Shown: positions 1 through 10,820, counted from the first letter of the stretch. The stretch is DNA of 64,000 bases from Asaia bogorensis (GCF_900465345.1 NZ_UEGO01000010.1:237848-301847), one strand, 5' to 3'. The notes: generated by a model from the letters alone, not told the origin. Numbers and translations: made by a program.

Positions 1-1
1 G

Positions 2-484
2 ATTGCGTCCACCATCGTGGATGATATTGTTCTTGATCCGTTCTCGGGTAGCGGAACGACAGCGGCGATGGCAAAGCGCCTCGGGCGCCGGTTTATCGGT
101 ATCGAGCGGCACCCCGACTATATCGAGGCGGCACGCGCCCGTGTCGAAGCCGAGGTGCGTCTTTCCGACGAGCAACTGGCGATCACCCCGGCCAAGCGCG
201 AGATGCCGCGCGTGCCGTTTGGCAGTTTTGTCGAGCAGGGAGCCTTGCCCGCCGGGACCGAACTCTTCGACCGCCAGCGTCGTATCAGCGCGATTGTCAT
301 GCCCGATGGTAGCCTCGTTTCCGGCTCGCATCGCGGCTCCATTCACAAGATGGGCGCCTTGCTGACCAACGCCCCATCCTGCAACGGCTGGACGTTCTGG
401 TATTTTGAACGTCAGGGCGAGGTGCTTCAGATTGATATCCTGCGCACCGAAATGGCGCAGACGCCCCTGCGTAACGTCGGCTAG
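2..484 (+). CDS. ccrM: DNA adenine methyltransferase, CcrM-like (3' part)
   Basis: The window begins inside this gene and only the last 160 or so codons are present. The visible part opens with the S-adenosylmethionine-binding motif [19 protein letters not shown], which sits near the C-terminal end of the catalytic domain in beta-class N6-adenine methyltransferases. It continues with the extra domain ([11 protein letters not shown], then GSIHKMG and a CNGWTFWYF end) that is characteristic of CcrM enzymes. In alphaproteobacteria CcrM methylates GANTC sites and is tied to the cell cycle. The target-recognition and DPPY motifs lie outside the window, so specificity is inferred from the C-terminal domain. 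A short GC hairpin (491-506) follows the stop. Confidence 0.85.
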   Translation: MASTIVDDIVLDPFSGSGTTAAMAKRLGRRFIGIERHPDYIEAARARVEAEVRLSDEQLAITPAKREMPRVPFGSFVEQGALPAGTELFDRQRRISAIVMPDGSLVSGSHRGSIHKMGALLTNAPSCNGWTFWYFERQGEVLQIDILRTEMAQTPLRNVG

Positions 485-777
485 GTCCGCCCGTCCTGCT
501 GGACGGCTCGGCGTCCATGGGGTCTGATTTGTAAAGTCGGGCAAGTTCACGCTGCCCGGCACGCCGCTTGTGCTGATGGCATTGCGGCACGTCAAAGGGC
601 TTGGGAAGGTGTCGCACCCTGATTGTGCAGACAGAACCGGCATCAGGCCGGTGCAAGCCAGCGCTTGTGTATTCGTTGATTTTATTGACAAATTATGTCG
701 CGTTACTGTGACTTTGCATCTGTAACATGCTGACGCGTTTATAGATCAGGCTCGCGGGCAAGCGTCTTTGGAGCGCA
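485..777. other. Intergenic region before the GH3 gene
   Basis: No gene is supported here. A six-base-pair hairpin (491-496 with 501-506) lies just after the methyltransferase stop but has no T-run, so it is at best a weak terminator. The stretch from about 665 to 735 is clearly richer in A and T than its surroundings and contains a TTGACA at 685-690, a possible -35 element. I see no convincing -10 element at the right distance. This is the likely promoter region of the beta-glucosidase gene. Confidence 0.4.
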
Positions 778-3078
778 ATGCCGATCTATCAGGGAGGGTG
801 TGCGCGTTTTCCGTCCTGCGAGTATCCGCTGAAGATGATGAGGCTGATATCGATCATGGATACGACGACATCCCGCGCAAACATTCCGGGCACTGACACG
901 GGCAAACGGTCGAGAGAGAGTAGGCCATTGTGGCTCGACCCGACGCTGGACCCCGATACGCGCGCCCGTGCGGCCACCGAAGCCATGAGCCATGCGCAGA
1001 AGATGTCATGGATGGCCGGCCCGATGGCAATCCCGATTGGCGATGAGAGCATACCCGACGGCGCTATCGGTTCTGCCGGCTATTTTCCGGCGATGCCAGA
1101 TCTGGGTATTCCGGCTCAGCAGCAGAGCGATGCAAGCCTGGGCATAGGCAATCTCAATAATGTCCGCCCCAATGACAACGCCACGGCGCTGCCATCGTCC
1201 CTTATGCTCGGTGCCTCTTTTGACCCTGAGCTTGCCCGCGAGACGGGCCGCGTGGTTGGGTGCGAAGGACGCGCGAAGGGGTTCAATGTCGTGCTCGGTG
1301 GGGGTGCCAATCTTGTGCGCGAACCACGCGGAGGGCGCATTTTCGAATATATATCTCAAGATCCCCTGCTGACCGGTCAGATCGCTGGTGCGTCCATTGA
1401 GGGAATCCAGTCACAGAAGGTGGTCTCGACCATCAAGCATTATGCGATCAACCCCGAGGAAACCGGTCGGGTGATGATCAGCTCGGATATCGATGAGGCA
1501 GCCCTGCGGGAGAGCGACCTTCTGGCGTTCGAGATTGCCATCGAGATCGGCAGCCCGGGTGCCGTCATGCCTGGCTATAATCTCGTCAACGGCCATTGGG
1601 CGTCAGAAAATACCTTTTTGCTCAGCGAGGTGCTCCGTCGGGACTGGGGCTATCGTGGCTGGGTCATGTCGGACTGGGGAGCCACCCACACAACGGTCAA
1701 GGCCATTACGGCAGGGCTCGATGTGCAGTCCGGCGCCAATATCGACCCCAAGCCGTACTTTGGTGCGCTGCTGGACGAGGCAATAGCCGCTGGTGAGGTG
1801 CCGCGGGCGCGTCTTGATCAGTCGATTCAGAGACAGCTGCGCAGTCTCTTCGCCGTGGGAGCCATTGACGATCCTGCCGAGCCGGGTGGGAGCATTGATT
1901 TTGAGGCGCATAAGCGGATCGCTCAGCGTGCCGCCGAGGGCGGTATTGTCCTGCTGCGTAATGAAAACACCCTATTGCCGCTCAAGGCGGCGGCTCAGAA
2001 TATTCTGCTGATCGGTGCCCGCGCTGATCAGGGTGTTCTTTCAGGAGGTGGTTCGTCCTCGGTCACGCCCAAGGGCAGCCTGAAGATGGAGGGCGCGACT
2101 TTTGCCGGTGTACCGCTGGAAAAAGTCTATCATCCTTCCTCTCCCATGCGGGCCATCGCCGCTGCAGCGCCGCAGGCGCATCTGGGTTATGATGACGGTC
2201 AGGATATCGACCGTGCTGCCGGTCTGGCAGCGGCAGCGGATATCGTGGTCATTTTCGCGGAGCTGTGGCGCACCGAAGGGCAGGATGTGCAGGGGCTTTC
2301 GTTGCCCGGTGAGCAGGAACGCCTGATCGAGCGTGTGGCGGCGGCCAATGCCAACACGGTCGTGGTGCTTGAAACCGGCGGCCCGGTTCTCATGCCCTGG
2401 CGTGACAAGGTGCCTGCTATCCTGCATGCATTCTACGCTGGGTCTGGCGGGGGAGAGGCAATGGCGTCCATCCTGTTCGGGCGCGTCAATCCTTCAGGAC
2501 GTCTGCCCTTCACCATTCCCCTGAGTGAGAGCGATCTGCCACGCCCCGGACAGATCGATCCGCAGACGGTCATCTCCAATCCCGGCGAGCCCGTCGACAA
2601 ACCCGTTGTGCATCGCGACTACGCGATTGAGGGTGCCGATACAGGATATCGCTGGTTCTCACGGACCGGGAAGTCCGTCGCATATCCGTTTGGGTTCGGC
2701 CTGAGCTATACGCATTTCGACCATGGTGATGTGACGATCGACCCGCAGGCACTCGTGGCGCGGTTGCCCGTCACCAATACCGGGCCGGTTTCCGGGGCAG
2801 AAGTCGTGCAGATCTATGCCACCCTCGAAGGTGATTTCTCGTTCCAGCCCCGCCTTGTGGGATTTGCCAAGATCATGCTCGCGCCGGGCGAGACGGAGGA
2901 AGTGCAGGTGCCGCTGGAGCCGCGTTTGCTGGCGCGGGTCGAGGGAGAAAACTGGGTGCGCAAGGCGGGGCGCTATCGTTTCGATCTGCGTCGTGACGCG
3001 GTGACGCCTATTACCGGACAAAGCCTGGCGCTCGATGAATGGGTCCGTCCCTTGCGTCATGAAGCGGCGATCGATTGA
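778..3078 (+). CDS. Glycoside hydrolase family 3, probable beta-glucosidase
   Basis: A 766-residue GH3 enzyme that should remove terminal beta-glucosyl residues from oligosaccharides or glycosides. The N-terminal barrel carries KHYAINPEE and the nucleophile motif VMSDWGAT (Asp299). The second domain contains LLRNENTLLPL and the likely acid/base Glu500 in TEGQDVQGLSLP. The C-terminal part (YPFGFGLSYTHF onward) looks like the fibronectin-III-like domain common in this family. The ATG at 778 has GGAG at about 769-772. In-frame ATGs at 835, 838 and 856 are alternatives, and the first 25 or so residues look unlike the family, so the true start may be 838 or 856. No obvious signal peptide is seen. 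Confidence is high for the family and moderate for the substrate. Confidence 0.9.
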   Translation: MPIYQGGCARFPSCEYPLKMMRLISIMDTTTSRANIPGTDTGKRSRESRPLWLDPTLDPDTRARAATEAMSHAQKMSWMAGPMAIPIGDESIPDGAIGSAGYFPAMPDLGIPAQQQSDASLGIGNLNNVRPNDNATALPSSLMLGASFDPELARETGRVVGCEGRAKGFNVVLGGGANLVREPRGGRIFEYISQDPLLTGQIAGASIEGIQSQKVVSTIKHYAINPEETGRVMISSDIDEAALRESDLLAFEIAIEIGSPGAVMPGYNLVNGHWASENTFLLSEVLRRDWGYRGWVMSDWGATHTTVKAITAGLDVQSGANIDPKPYFGALLDEAIAAGEVPRARLDQSIQRQLRSLFAVGAIDDPAEPGGSIDFEAHKRIAQRAAEGGIVLLRNENTLLPLKAAAQNILLIGARADQGVLSGGGSSSVTPKGSLKMEGATFAGVPLEKVYHPSSPMRAIAAAAPQAHLGYDDGQDIDRAAGLAAAADIVVIFAELWRTEGQDVQGLSLPGEQERLIERVAAANANTVVVLETGGPVLMPWRDKVPAILHAFYAGSGGGEAMASILFGRVNPSGRLPFTIPLSESDLPRPGQIDPQTVISNPGEPVDKPVVHRDYAIEGADTGYRWFSRTGKSVAYPFGFGLSYTHFDHGDVTIDPQALVARLPVTNTGPVSGAEVVQIYATLEGDFSFQPRLVGFAKIMLAPGETEEVQVPLEPRLLARVEGENWVRKAGRYRFDLRRDAVTPITGQSLALDEWVRPLRHEAAID

Positions 3079-3103
3079 TGCTCAGGCGCGAGTGAGGGTG
3101 GGA

Positions 3104-3122
3104 GCCGGATGAGACATCCGGC
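3104..3122 (+). terminator. Hairpin after the GH3 gene
   Basis: An eight-base-pair GC-rich stem (3104-3111 with 3115-3122) and a three-base loop lie 26 bases past the beta-glucosidase stop. The following TTCGTCTCTC is only weakly T-rich, so the main terminator is probably the next hairpin. Confidence 0.4.
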
Positions 3123-3152
3123 TTCGTCTCTCTGCTGACATGAGGGCGGTCG

Positions 3153-3187
3153 CAAAAAAAGCGTATCGGGAGACCGATACGCTTTTT
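3153..3187. terminator. Two-way rho-independent terminator
   Basis: A perfect nine-base-pair stem (3161-3169 with 3174-3182, loop GAGA) is flanked by a seven-A run on the left and a five-T run on the right. It can therefore stop transcription on both strands. It lies exactly between the convergent beta-glucosidase gene (plus) and the ankyrin-like gene at the end of the minus-strand moxR operon. Confidence 0.85.
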
Positions 3188-3254
3188 GCAGTTCGTGCGC
3201 CCGACCAGAGGATCGTCTGGTGCAGAGGCTCGTCGAGGCGGGGGCAGGAAGCGA

Positions 3255-3875
3255 TCAGCGACCGCCGAAGCCGAGGAACCCGATATCCGGCTGGGCCTGG
3301 CCTCCGGAAACATCGAAACGCGGCTTGGTGGATGCGGCCACGGCCGAAGTCCCCTTGCGACCCTTGCCCTTGATGGTCAGGTGCCCGTTCCCCTTGGCAT
3401 CGGTTTCGATCTGCGAGTGGGTCGTTTCTGCAGCGAATCGGCTGTCATCGCCATAGGTCCGCATCGACAGCAGCAGGAACATGATATCCTTGCGGTTGAG
3501 GTCGATCGCCATGTCCAGCGGTGTCTGGAAAAGGACGTTCTTGGCATTCATGTCCGCACCGCGGTTGAGAGCCTCCTTCGCCGCATTGAGCGAGCCACGG
3601 TTGATGGCATCGAACAGGGCGTCGGTCGGGTTCAGGTCCACATTGGCGTGGCCCGCATCGGATTCCTGAGAGTCAGCGCCAGGCAGGGCGGAAGGCGGCG
3701 CTGCCGCCTTGGCGGCCCGACGGGCTTCAGCCTTCTTCTGCGCCTCTTCGGCCTCCTGTTCCGCTTCCGCATCATCTGCAGACTGCGCATGCGCAGCATG
3801 CCAGGGAACGAAGAGGACTGGCGTTGCCGCAAGGGCAGCCGTCAGCATCAGGGGAAAGAATCGTGGGACATTCAT
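3255..3875 (-). CDS. Small exported ankyrin-repeat-like protein
   Basis: About 206 residues when started at MNVPRFF (3875); an ATG at 3896 is the alternative. A hydrophobic signal segment ending near AHAQS is followed by a charged Glu/Ala/Lys-rich stretch, probably a coiled coil. A central segment with NPTDALFDAINRGSLNAAKE, then GADMNAKN and TPLDMAID has the ankyrin pattern, covering one and a half to two repeats. The tail is rich in Lys, Gly and Thr. It is the last gene downstream of the VWA membrane protein, 63 bases after that gene's stop, so it may belong to the moxR operon. The partner and the role are unknown. Confidence 0.7.
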   Translation of the reverse strand: MNVPRFFPLMLTAALAATPVLFVPWHAAHAQSADDAEAEQEAEEAQKKAEARRAAKAAAPPSALPGADSQESDAGHANVDLNPTDALFDAINRGSLNAAKEALNRGADMNAKNVLFQTPLDMAIDLNRKDIMFLLLSMRTYGDDSRFAAETTHSQIETDAKGNGHLTIKGKGRKGTSAVAASTKPRFDVSGGQAQPDIGFLGFGGR

Positions 3876-3938
3876 GTGAAGTCTCGAGTGGCGCATGGGT
3901 TGACTATAAATGATCGTTAACAAGCTGGCGACTCCCTA

Positions 3939-6008
3939 TCAGCGGCGAAGCCGCCCTTCGCGCCACCAGCCCAGGAAGAGAAGCGCCAGAACCCCGCACA
4001 GCGCGAGCCAGGACGGGACAATCTCTGTCAGGCGGCTCGACGAGGCAACAGGCACCATCTGACGTGGAAAACCGATCCACCCCGCGCCAGACATGGCTGT
4101 ACCGCGGCCAGCATCGGCAATTTGCCTGATCGCAGGGGTGGCGGTATCAGGGCCAAGCCAGAGGACAGCGCCATGTGACTGTTTCGCCAGAGGCGAGAGG
4201 CGCAGGGCAGTGGCGCGCAGATCGGCATCCTCGATCGGGTTGCGGCTGGCCTGCGCCGCAAAGGCGGTGAGACCATCCTGCCGGATGGTCCAGAGCCCAT
4301 CCCGACCCGTGACGGGATAACGGGCCTCGAATACGCCATTGCCCGACGGCTTGAGCATCAGGGGGGAGGTGCGCCCATCGGGTGCCGTGATCATGGCAGG
4401 TCCCGACAGACGCTCGCTGTCACTGTGACGCTCGACGTGCAGGCTGTCCTCGCTAATTGTCGCACGCAACTGGTTCTCTTCCAGGTCCGGCTCCTTCATG
4501 AGCCAGTGCGACAGACGCTTGAGCAATTCGGCCTGCGGGCCGCCGCCGCCCTCACCGCGTGACCAGAGCCAGAGCTGATCGGAAAGCAGCAGCGCAACGC
4601 GCCCTTTCTGTACCGTATCGAGCACCAGAAGTGGCTGCTGCTCCGGCCCGGTCAGCAGGGGGGTGCCCTTGATGCGGTCGGAGGCCAGCGCCCGATACCA
4701 GGGTCCCCAATTGGTCGGCAGCCCTGCCGTCACCGGATGACGCTTGCCCGATGGCGTAAGCTGCGGAACGAAACGCTCCCTGATCACACCATCGCCAGGC
4801 ACATGGGCAGGCAGGATATCGGCAAGAGGCGTGTCCTGAAGTGTGCCGTCCTCGGTGAATTCCGGTCCGGCAGTCAGCAGTAATCCCCCCCCTTCGCGCA
4901 CGTAATCCGCAATATTGGCGAGATAATCCTGTGGCAGGATCCCGGCATTGTGGAACCCGTCCAGAATGATCAGGTCGAACTGCTTGATGCGGTCCTGAAA
5001 CAGCTCCTTGATCGGAAACGGAATCAGGGCGAGATCGGAAAGCGGGGTGCCGTCATCCTTGTCGGGCGGACGCAGAATGGTGAAATGCACCAGATCGACC
5101 GAGGGATCGGCCTTCAGCAGCCTGCGCCAGACGCGCTCACCCTGATTGGGTGTCCCCGAGACCAGAAGCACCTTCAGCCTGTCGCGCACGCCATTGATGC
5201 GCACGATGGTGCTGTTGTTGCGTGTACTGACCTCCCCGGCCAGTGGCGAGGCATCGAGGGTGACCAGTGTCTCGCCGGGGTGCCGCACGGCCACGGCGAT
5301 ATCGATGGGCTCGCCTGACAGGGCGTCGATGTGGCGGGGCGGCTCATCGCCCTGATTCACGGTGAGGGTGACAGGCTGCCTGCCCGTGACACCGAGGTCA
5401 TCCACAACGACGCGCAGCTGTGCTTCCTTGCCGACAAGGGCATAGGGGGGGGACTGCAATACGCGCAGGCGCCGATCCGTTTCCTCGCCCTTGCCCGTGA
5501 GCAGGACATGGAGCGGGAGGGTCTTGCCATCGCGCGTGAAAAGCGGAGGCAGTGCTGACGGGATGTCATGCACCATGCCATCAGTGACCATGATGGCACC
5601 GCTGAACCGTCCCGGCGGCAGATCGGCCTGGGCGATGGCATCGAACAGGCGTGTGCCATGGCCTGAACCGCCCGCAACATCGACAACATGCAACGTCAGG
5701 CCGGGAATGTCGTGGGCTGCCTGTTGCAGTGTGCGGGCGGCCTTGTCCGCGCTGTCAATGCGGCCACGAAGGGCCATGGACGGCGAATGATCCACCACCA
5801 GCAGCACATCCTGCGGGGCTGCCTCGAAAAATGGCCGGCTCAGCCGTGGGCCGCTGAGCCAGAACAGCACAAGGAGAAGCGCAAGCAGGCGTGGCACACT
5901 GCCCGGTGCGCCACGAAAAAGCGCATAGGCGCCGACCACCACAACCAGCGCGGCAGAGCCTGTCAGCAGCCAGAAAGGCAGGAGCGGCATGAAGGTGAGA
6001 TGGATCAT
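3939..6008 (-). CDS. VWA/glutamine-amidotransferase-like membrane protein of the moxR operon
   Basis: A 689-residue protein with two N-terminal membrane segments (about 10-27 and 38-55) and one at the extreme C-terminus (LALCGVLALLFLGWW). Between them is a von Willebrand factor A-like start, DVLLVVDHSPSMALRG, which has the D-x-S-x-S metal-site pattern. Further on is a region like the class I glutamine amidotransferase-like fold (IILDGFHNAGILP, VREGGGLLLTAGPEF). Its ATG overlaps the previous gene's stop by four bases. Proteins of this type accompany MoxR ATPases and DUF58 proteins in alphaproteobacteria. The assembly or chaperone role is known only by association. Confidence 0.8.
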   Translation of the reverse strand: MIHLTFMPLLPFWLLTGSAALVVVVGAYALFRGAPGSVPRLLALLLVLFWLSGPRLSRPFFEAAPQDVLLVVDHSPSMALRGRIDSADKAARTLQQAAHDIPGLTLHVVDVAGGSGHGTRLFDAIAQADLPPGRFSGAIMVTDGMVHDIPSALPPLFTRDGKTLPLHVLLTGKGEETDRRLRVLQSPPYALVGKEAQLRVVVDDLGVTGRQPVTLTVNQGDEPPRHIDALSGEPIDIAVAVRHPGETLVTLDASPLAGEVSTRNNSTIVRINGVRDRLKVLLVSGTPNQGERVWRRLLKADPSVDLVHFTILRPPDKDDGTPLSDLALIPFPIKELFQDRIKQFDLIILDGFHNAGILPQDYLANIADYVREGGGLLLTAGPEFTEDGTLQDTPLADILPAHVPGDGVIRERFVPQLTPSGKRHPVTAGLPTNWGPWYRALASDRIKGTPLLTGPEQQPLLVLDTVQKGRVALLLSDQLWLWSRGEGGGGPQAELLKRLSHWLMKEPDLEENQLRATISEDSLHVERHSDSERLSGPAMITAPDGRTSPLMLKPSGNGVFEARYPVTGRDGLWTIRQDGLTAFAAQASRNPIEDADLRATALRLSPLAKQSHGAVLWLGPDTATPAIRQIADAGRGTAMSGAGWIGFPRQMVPVASSSRLTEIVPSWLALCGVLALLFLGWWREGRLRR

Positions 6009-8848
6009 TGCTCCATCCTCTTCAGGAGTTCGGGCACGCGCATCTGGTCGGCCTTGTAATTGCCGGTCAGGGCATAGAGCAGCAGATTGACGCCAAAGCG
6101 ATAGGCCTGTGTACGCTGCTCGTCACCACCGGGGATCACGGCGTAGGGGGTGTTGCCCTGGGCATCCATCGCCCAGGCATGAGCCCAGTCACCGGCACCG
6201 ATAATGATGGGGCTGACATCGTCATTGCTGTCATCGCCGCTGCGGGCCACCCAAACAGGCAGGCCCTGAACACGGCCGGGGAAATCGTGCAGCAGGTAAA
6301 AGCTGTGGGCAAGAACGTGATGATCATCGAGCTTTGACAGTGGGGGTACCACAAGACCTGCCGTGGCGCGCCGCAGGGCCGAGCGCATCTGCCCTTCATC
6401 CTGCGTGGAAAGATCGGAGCCCGTGCCCTGTGTGTCGAGCATGAGAATACCGCCATGCGCCATGAAGCTGTTGAGGGCCGCCGAGCGTCTGGAATCTTCC
6501 TGCACATCGTCGGTGATGGGCCAGTAGATCAGGGGATAATAGGCAAGATCATCCTTGCCGGGGACCAGCCCGTCCGGATGGCCCATCACGGCGGAGGAGC
6601 GATCGGACGCGTAGTTGGACAGGCCTTGCAGACCCTCACGGGAGGCCTCGTCGATATCGTCATGACCCGTCAGTACATAGCCAAGCCGTGTTTCAAGCGC
6701 GGCACCGGGAACGACACCGTGGGTCACCCCGGCATGTTTCGGGCTCTCGTCATCTTCCTGCGCGGTCGCCGGACAGGCAGACACAGCGCCGAGCAGGATC
6801 AGGGCTGACAGGGTAAGTCCTGCGCCTTTCGCGCCAGTGCGGTTTCTGCTTCCGGCATGGCCCTGGCCCTGGCCCTGGCCCTGACCCTGACCCTGACCCT
6901 GGCCCTGGCGGCCACCCAACAGCCCACGCAGCCACAATGCCACAAGGCAGTCGGCCAACAGCATCACCAGAGCCATGCCCAGAAGCCACGGCGCAAGAGG
7001 CCGGTCGGGCGAAACATGGTCGGGGGTGAGGCTGCGCCCCATCAGAGGCGCTGCAGCGATCGGGGGCAGATGATCGCCCAGATTGAAGGCCCGGCGCGAC
7101 AGATGCGGACCATAATAACCCGGCGGGTGCTGGGCGTCGGGACGCGTCGTGGCGAGCGTGCCCACATCGAGAGGGCGGGCAGCTTCGGGGGGGGGAACAA
7201 GCTGGCCATTGGCATCGAGCATGGTGAACGGAACAAGCTGGCGCAGGGCGATCTCGTTCTGCTGGCCGAGCGAGCGCTCCACCAGACGTTCGAGCATGGC
7301 AGGAAACAGACCGGAAAGCGGCAGGCTCGACCAGTCTGCGGTGCCGGTAACATGGAAAAGGACCAGTTCTCCCTGTCCGAACGGACTGGCCGTCACCAGA
7401 GGCGTGCCGTCACTCAGTCGGGCCCAGACATGCGCACCGAGATCGGCGGTGGGCTCAGCCAGAACCTGTCGCGTCACTGTCACCTCATGCGGCAGGGGCA
7501 AACCCTCGAAGGGGGAATGTTCGGCAAAGGCGGCAAGGACCTGTGGCTTGCCCCATGACATCGGGCCACCAAGCTGGCGCATGCCGCTCATGAGCGCCAC
7601 CGGCAGCAGGGTACGCGCCATGTCATGTGCACTGGCCTGCGTATCGGCCGCCAGAACGGGCCCGGCGAAACGGATCAGCACCCCACCGTGACGCACCCAT
7701 TCCGCCACATGCTGGCGTGTCTGCTCATCGGCAAGAGTGCCATCTGTCGCGATCAGTACCGAGAGCTTCCCTCGTAGCAGGTCATCAGCAGCGCCACGGT
7801 GCAATTCACCTACCTGACTGATGGCCTGAGACAGAAAGAAACCCTGTCCCGTCAGCGGGGTATCCTGCGTGCCAGGAGTGAGCAGACCGACCGGATGCCG
7901 GTGCTCACCAGCATCGAGCAGGGCAATGGCGGCGGGACCGGGAAGAGGGGTGGCATCGCGTTCGAGCACGAAGCGGGCGGCGCGATTACGCAAAAGCGGG
8001 GGCAGCGGCAAGTCCAGCGGTGTGGTCTGACCGGTGGGCAGCGGAAAAATACCGAGCGTGCCACCATTCTCCGACCGTGCCCTGATTTGCAGTCCGCCCG
8101 ATGCTGTGGCGGGGCAGGGCAACCCGCTTGTGGTCGCGGTGAAATTATTATCGGCAGCGCGATGAACGCTCAGCATCATCGTGTCGCAGCCAGGCCAGCG
8201 CATGTCACTCACCGTGCCGTTGAAGCTGGCGAGCGCCTTAGCAAGGCTCGTATCGCTGCCTGTCGCTACGCCATCCGAGATGAAGACGAGATCGGACTGT
8301 GTCAGCGCGGCGCTGTGGCTCAGGGTATCGATCTGGCTGGCCGTATGGACGCGATCCGTGGGCCATGAATGGGGGGCAAGGGCAAGAAGACGCTCTTCGA
8401 AACGCGGGCGATCGTGTGTGGTGAAGGGAGCAGGGGACGTCCCATCGGGGTCAGGGGCAGTCAGAACCAGCGTGACGGCGTGTCCTGCGCGAAAGCTGCG
8501 CTCGGCCAGACTGCGCGCTGCGCGGACGCGCTCCTGCCAGTGCGGCACGGCGGCCCAGCCATTATCGAGCACCAGAACCAGATCATGCCCGCCGCCCGCG
8601 CTGATTTCGCGCCCAAGCCAGACGGGCTGCGCCAGACCGAGGATAAGCAGCGCAACAGCGAGCAGACGCAGCAGGAGCAGCCAGAGCGGTGAGCGCGCCG
8701 TATCGGTGTTTCTGGCTTGCAGGCGGCGCAGGATCTGGAGCGAGGGATAAGCCAGATCCTTCGGCGGCGGTGGGGTCGCCTTCACCAACCAGTAAAGCAG
8801 GGGCAGAGCGATCAGCCCCGCCAGGGCAAGGGGGGTCAGAAAGATCAT
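6005..8848 (-). CDS. BatA-type membrane protein fused to a DUF4159 domain
   Basis: A 947-residue protein. The N-terminus (MIFLTPLALAGLIALPLLYW, then a second membrane segment near 57-78) is the BatA double-transmembrane domain. A VWA-like region follows (HDLVLVLDNGWAAV) in which the usual D-x-S-x-S is degraded to D-N-G-W-A. After a further membrane segment near residues 625-645 comes a Gly-Gln repeat linker, then a hydrophobic segment ending in ATAQ. The C-terminal part (YYPLIYWPI, GGILMLDTQG, HSFYLLHDFPG) is the DUF4159 domain. It overlaps both neighbours by four bases, so the operon is translationally coupled. Confidence 0.85.
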   Translation of the reverse strand: MIFLTPLALAGLIALPLLYWLVKATPPPPKDLAYPSLQILRRLQARNTDTARSPLWLLLLRLLAVALLILGLAQPVWLGREISAGGGHDLVLVLDNGWAAVPHWQERVRAARSLAERSFRAGHAVTLVLTAPDPDGTSPAPFTTHDRPRFEERLLALAPHSWPTDRVHTASQIDTLSHSAALTQSDLVFISDGVATGSDTSLAKALASFNGTVSDMRWPGCDTMMLSVHRAADNNFTATTSGLPCPATASGGLQIRARSENGGTLGIFPLPTGQTTPLDLPLPPLLRNRAARFVLERDATPLPGPAAIALLDAGEHRHPVGLLTPGTQDTPLTGQGFFLSQAISQVGELHRGAADDLLRGKLSVLIATDGTLADEQTRQHVAEWVRHGGVLIRFAGPVLAADTQASAHDMARTLLPVALMSGMRQLGGPMSWGKPQVLAAFAEHSPFEGLPLPHEVTVTRQVLAEPTADLGAHVWARLSDGTPLVTASPFGQGELVLFHVTGTADWSSLPLSGLFPAMLERLVERSLGQQNEIALRQLVPFTMLDANGQLVPPPEAARPLDVGTLATTRPDAQHPPGYYGPHLSRRAFNLGDHLPPIAAAPLMGRSLTPDHVSPDRPLAPWLLGMALVMLLADCLVALWLRGLLGGRQGQGQGQGQGQGQGQGHAGSRNRTGAKGAGLTLSALILLGAVSACPATAQEDDESPKHAGVTHGVVPGAALETRLGYVLTGHDDIDEASREGLQGLSNYASDRSSAVMGHPDGLVPGKDDLAYYPLIYWPITDDVQEDSRRSAALNSFMAHGGILMLDTQGTGSDLSTQDEGQMRSALRRATAGLVVPPLSKLDDHHVLAHSFYLLHDFPGRVQGLPVWVARSGDDSNDDVSPIIIGAGDWAHAWAMDAQGNTPYAVIPGGDEQRTQAYRFGVNLLLYALTGNYKADQMRVPELLKRMEQ
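6858..6905. repeat. Hexanucleotide repeat coding a (Gly-Gln)n linker
   Basis: Eight tandem six-base units on the plus strand (four TGGCCC, three TGACCC, one TGGCCC). Read on the minus strand they encode eight Gly-Gln pairs in the linker of the BatA/DUF4159 fusion. Each unit is two codons, so gain or loss of units would change linker length without breaking the frame. Confidence 0.95.
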
Positions 8849-9780
8849 GGACGCAGGCTTCCCCCGCCCGTATGGCCCCCGCTCAACCTCGCATGCAGGG
8901 CCAGAAGGGCGGGCATGAGCGGCTGGTCCGTATGATGAAGGGTAAAGCCGGCGCGATGCGCCTCTGCCAGGGTCGCCAGCTGATCGAGATGGGTCTGCAT
9001 GGCACGTTCATAGGGCTCCGCCAGAGTTTCGACTGCTGGCAGGACAAGCTTTCCCTCATCCTCAAGGCTGTCAAAGCTGATCCGTCCCGCATAAGGCAGG
9101 CTACGCTCGGCGGGGTCGAGGATGCAGAGAAGCTCCGTACGGGCTGGTCGGGCTGCGATATCGCGCAGGATCCGGTCCAAGGTTTCGGGGGGCATCAGAA
9201 AATCACTGACCAGAACGAGCTGTCCGTAGGCGCGCAGCGTGTCGAGCTGGGGCAGGGGCGTCGAGGCGGCAAACGCCAGATTCTGCCCGAGGCGGGAGAG
9301 GGAGTGAGGCCCACTGACGGAGCGTCCCTGCTCTGGCCCATTGAGCAGCGTCACGCGCTCGCCACCATGCAGCGCGGCGGAGGCCAGCGCCAGAGTGGCA
9401 AGCTGGGCCTGCGTGGTCTTGAGCGGCAATTCGGGGCGTGAGCGCCAGTTCATCGAGGGCGAGGGGTCGCACCAGAGGGAGAGGATCTGTGCCCCTTCGG
9501 CCTCACGCTCACGGACCCAGAGCTGGTCGCTGCGGGCGGACTGACGCCAGTCGATACGATGCGCCGGTTCATGGTCATGGGCGGGGCGGTATTGCCAGAA
9601 ATCCTCACCTGCGCCAGCGCGGTGCTGATGATGCACGCCGGCACGCAACTGCCGCCCGATGCGCTCTGCCTCGATGACCAGGGACGGGAGGAGGGCTTCC
9701 GCCTCCGGGTATGACCCGGCCTGCGCAGCGGGAGATGGCTTTGCCTCGCTACGCCGCCATTTGCCGAAAAAACCGCTCAC
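8845..9780 (-). CDS. DUF58 domain protein
   Basis: A 311-residue soluble protein without membrane segments. It carries the DUF58 signature region (DEPAHRIDWRQSARSDQLWVRERE-type, near residues 75-95) where His, Asp and Trp are conserved, followed by a VWA-like fold (SLWCDPSPSMNW, then LVLVSDFLMP). It lies two bases downstream of moxR and overlaps the BatA/DUF4159 gene by four bases. DUF58 proteins pair with MoxR ATPases; the molecular task is not settled in general. Confidence 0.88.
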   Translation of the reverse strand: MSGFFGKWRRSEAKPSPAAQAGSYPEAEALLPSLVIEAERIGRQLRAGVHHQHRAGAGEDFWQYRPAHDHEPAHRIDWRQSARSDQLWVREREAEGAQILSLWCDPSPSMNWRSRPELPLKTTQAQLATLALASAALHGGERVTLLNGPEQGRSVSGPHSLSRLGQNLAFAASTPLPQLDTLRAYGQLVLVSDFLMPPETLDRILRDIAARPARTELLCILDPAERSLPYAGRISFDSLEDEGKLVLPAVETLAEPYERAMQTHLDQLATLAEAHRAGFTLHHTDQPLMPALLALHARLSGGHTGGGSLRP

Positions 9781-9782
9781 GA

Positions 9783-10820
<1,038 letters not shown>

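Noticed and set aside
6858..6905. Short regular repeat considered as a CRISPR remnant
   Set aside because: It is a six-base coding repeat without spacers, inside an intact reading frame.
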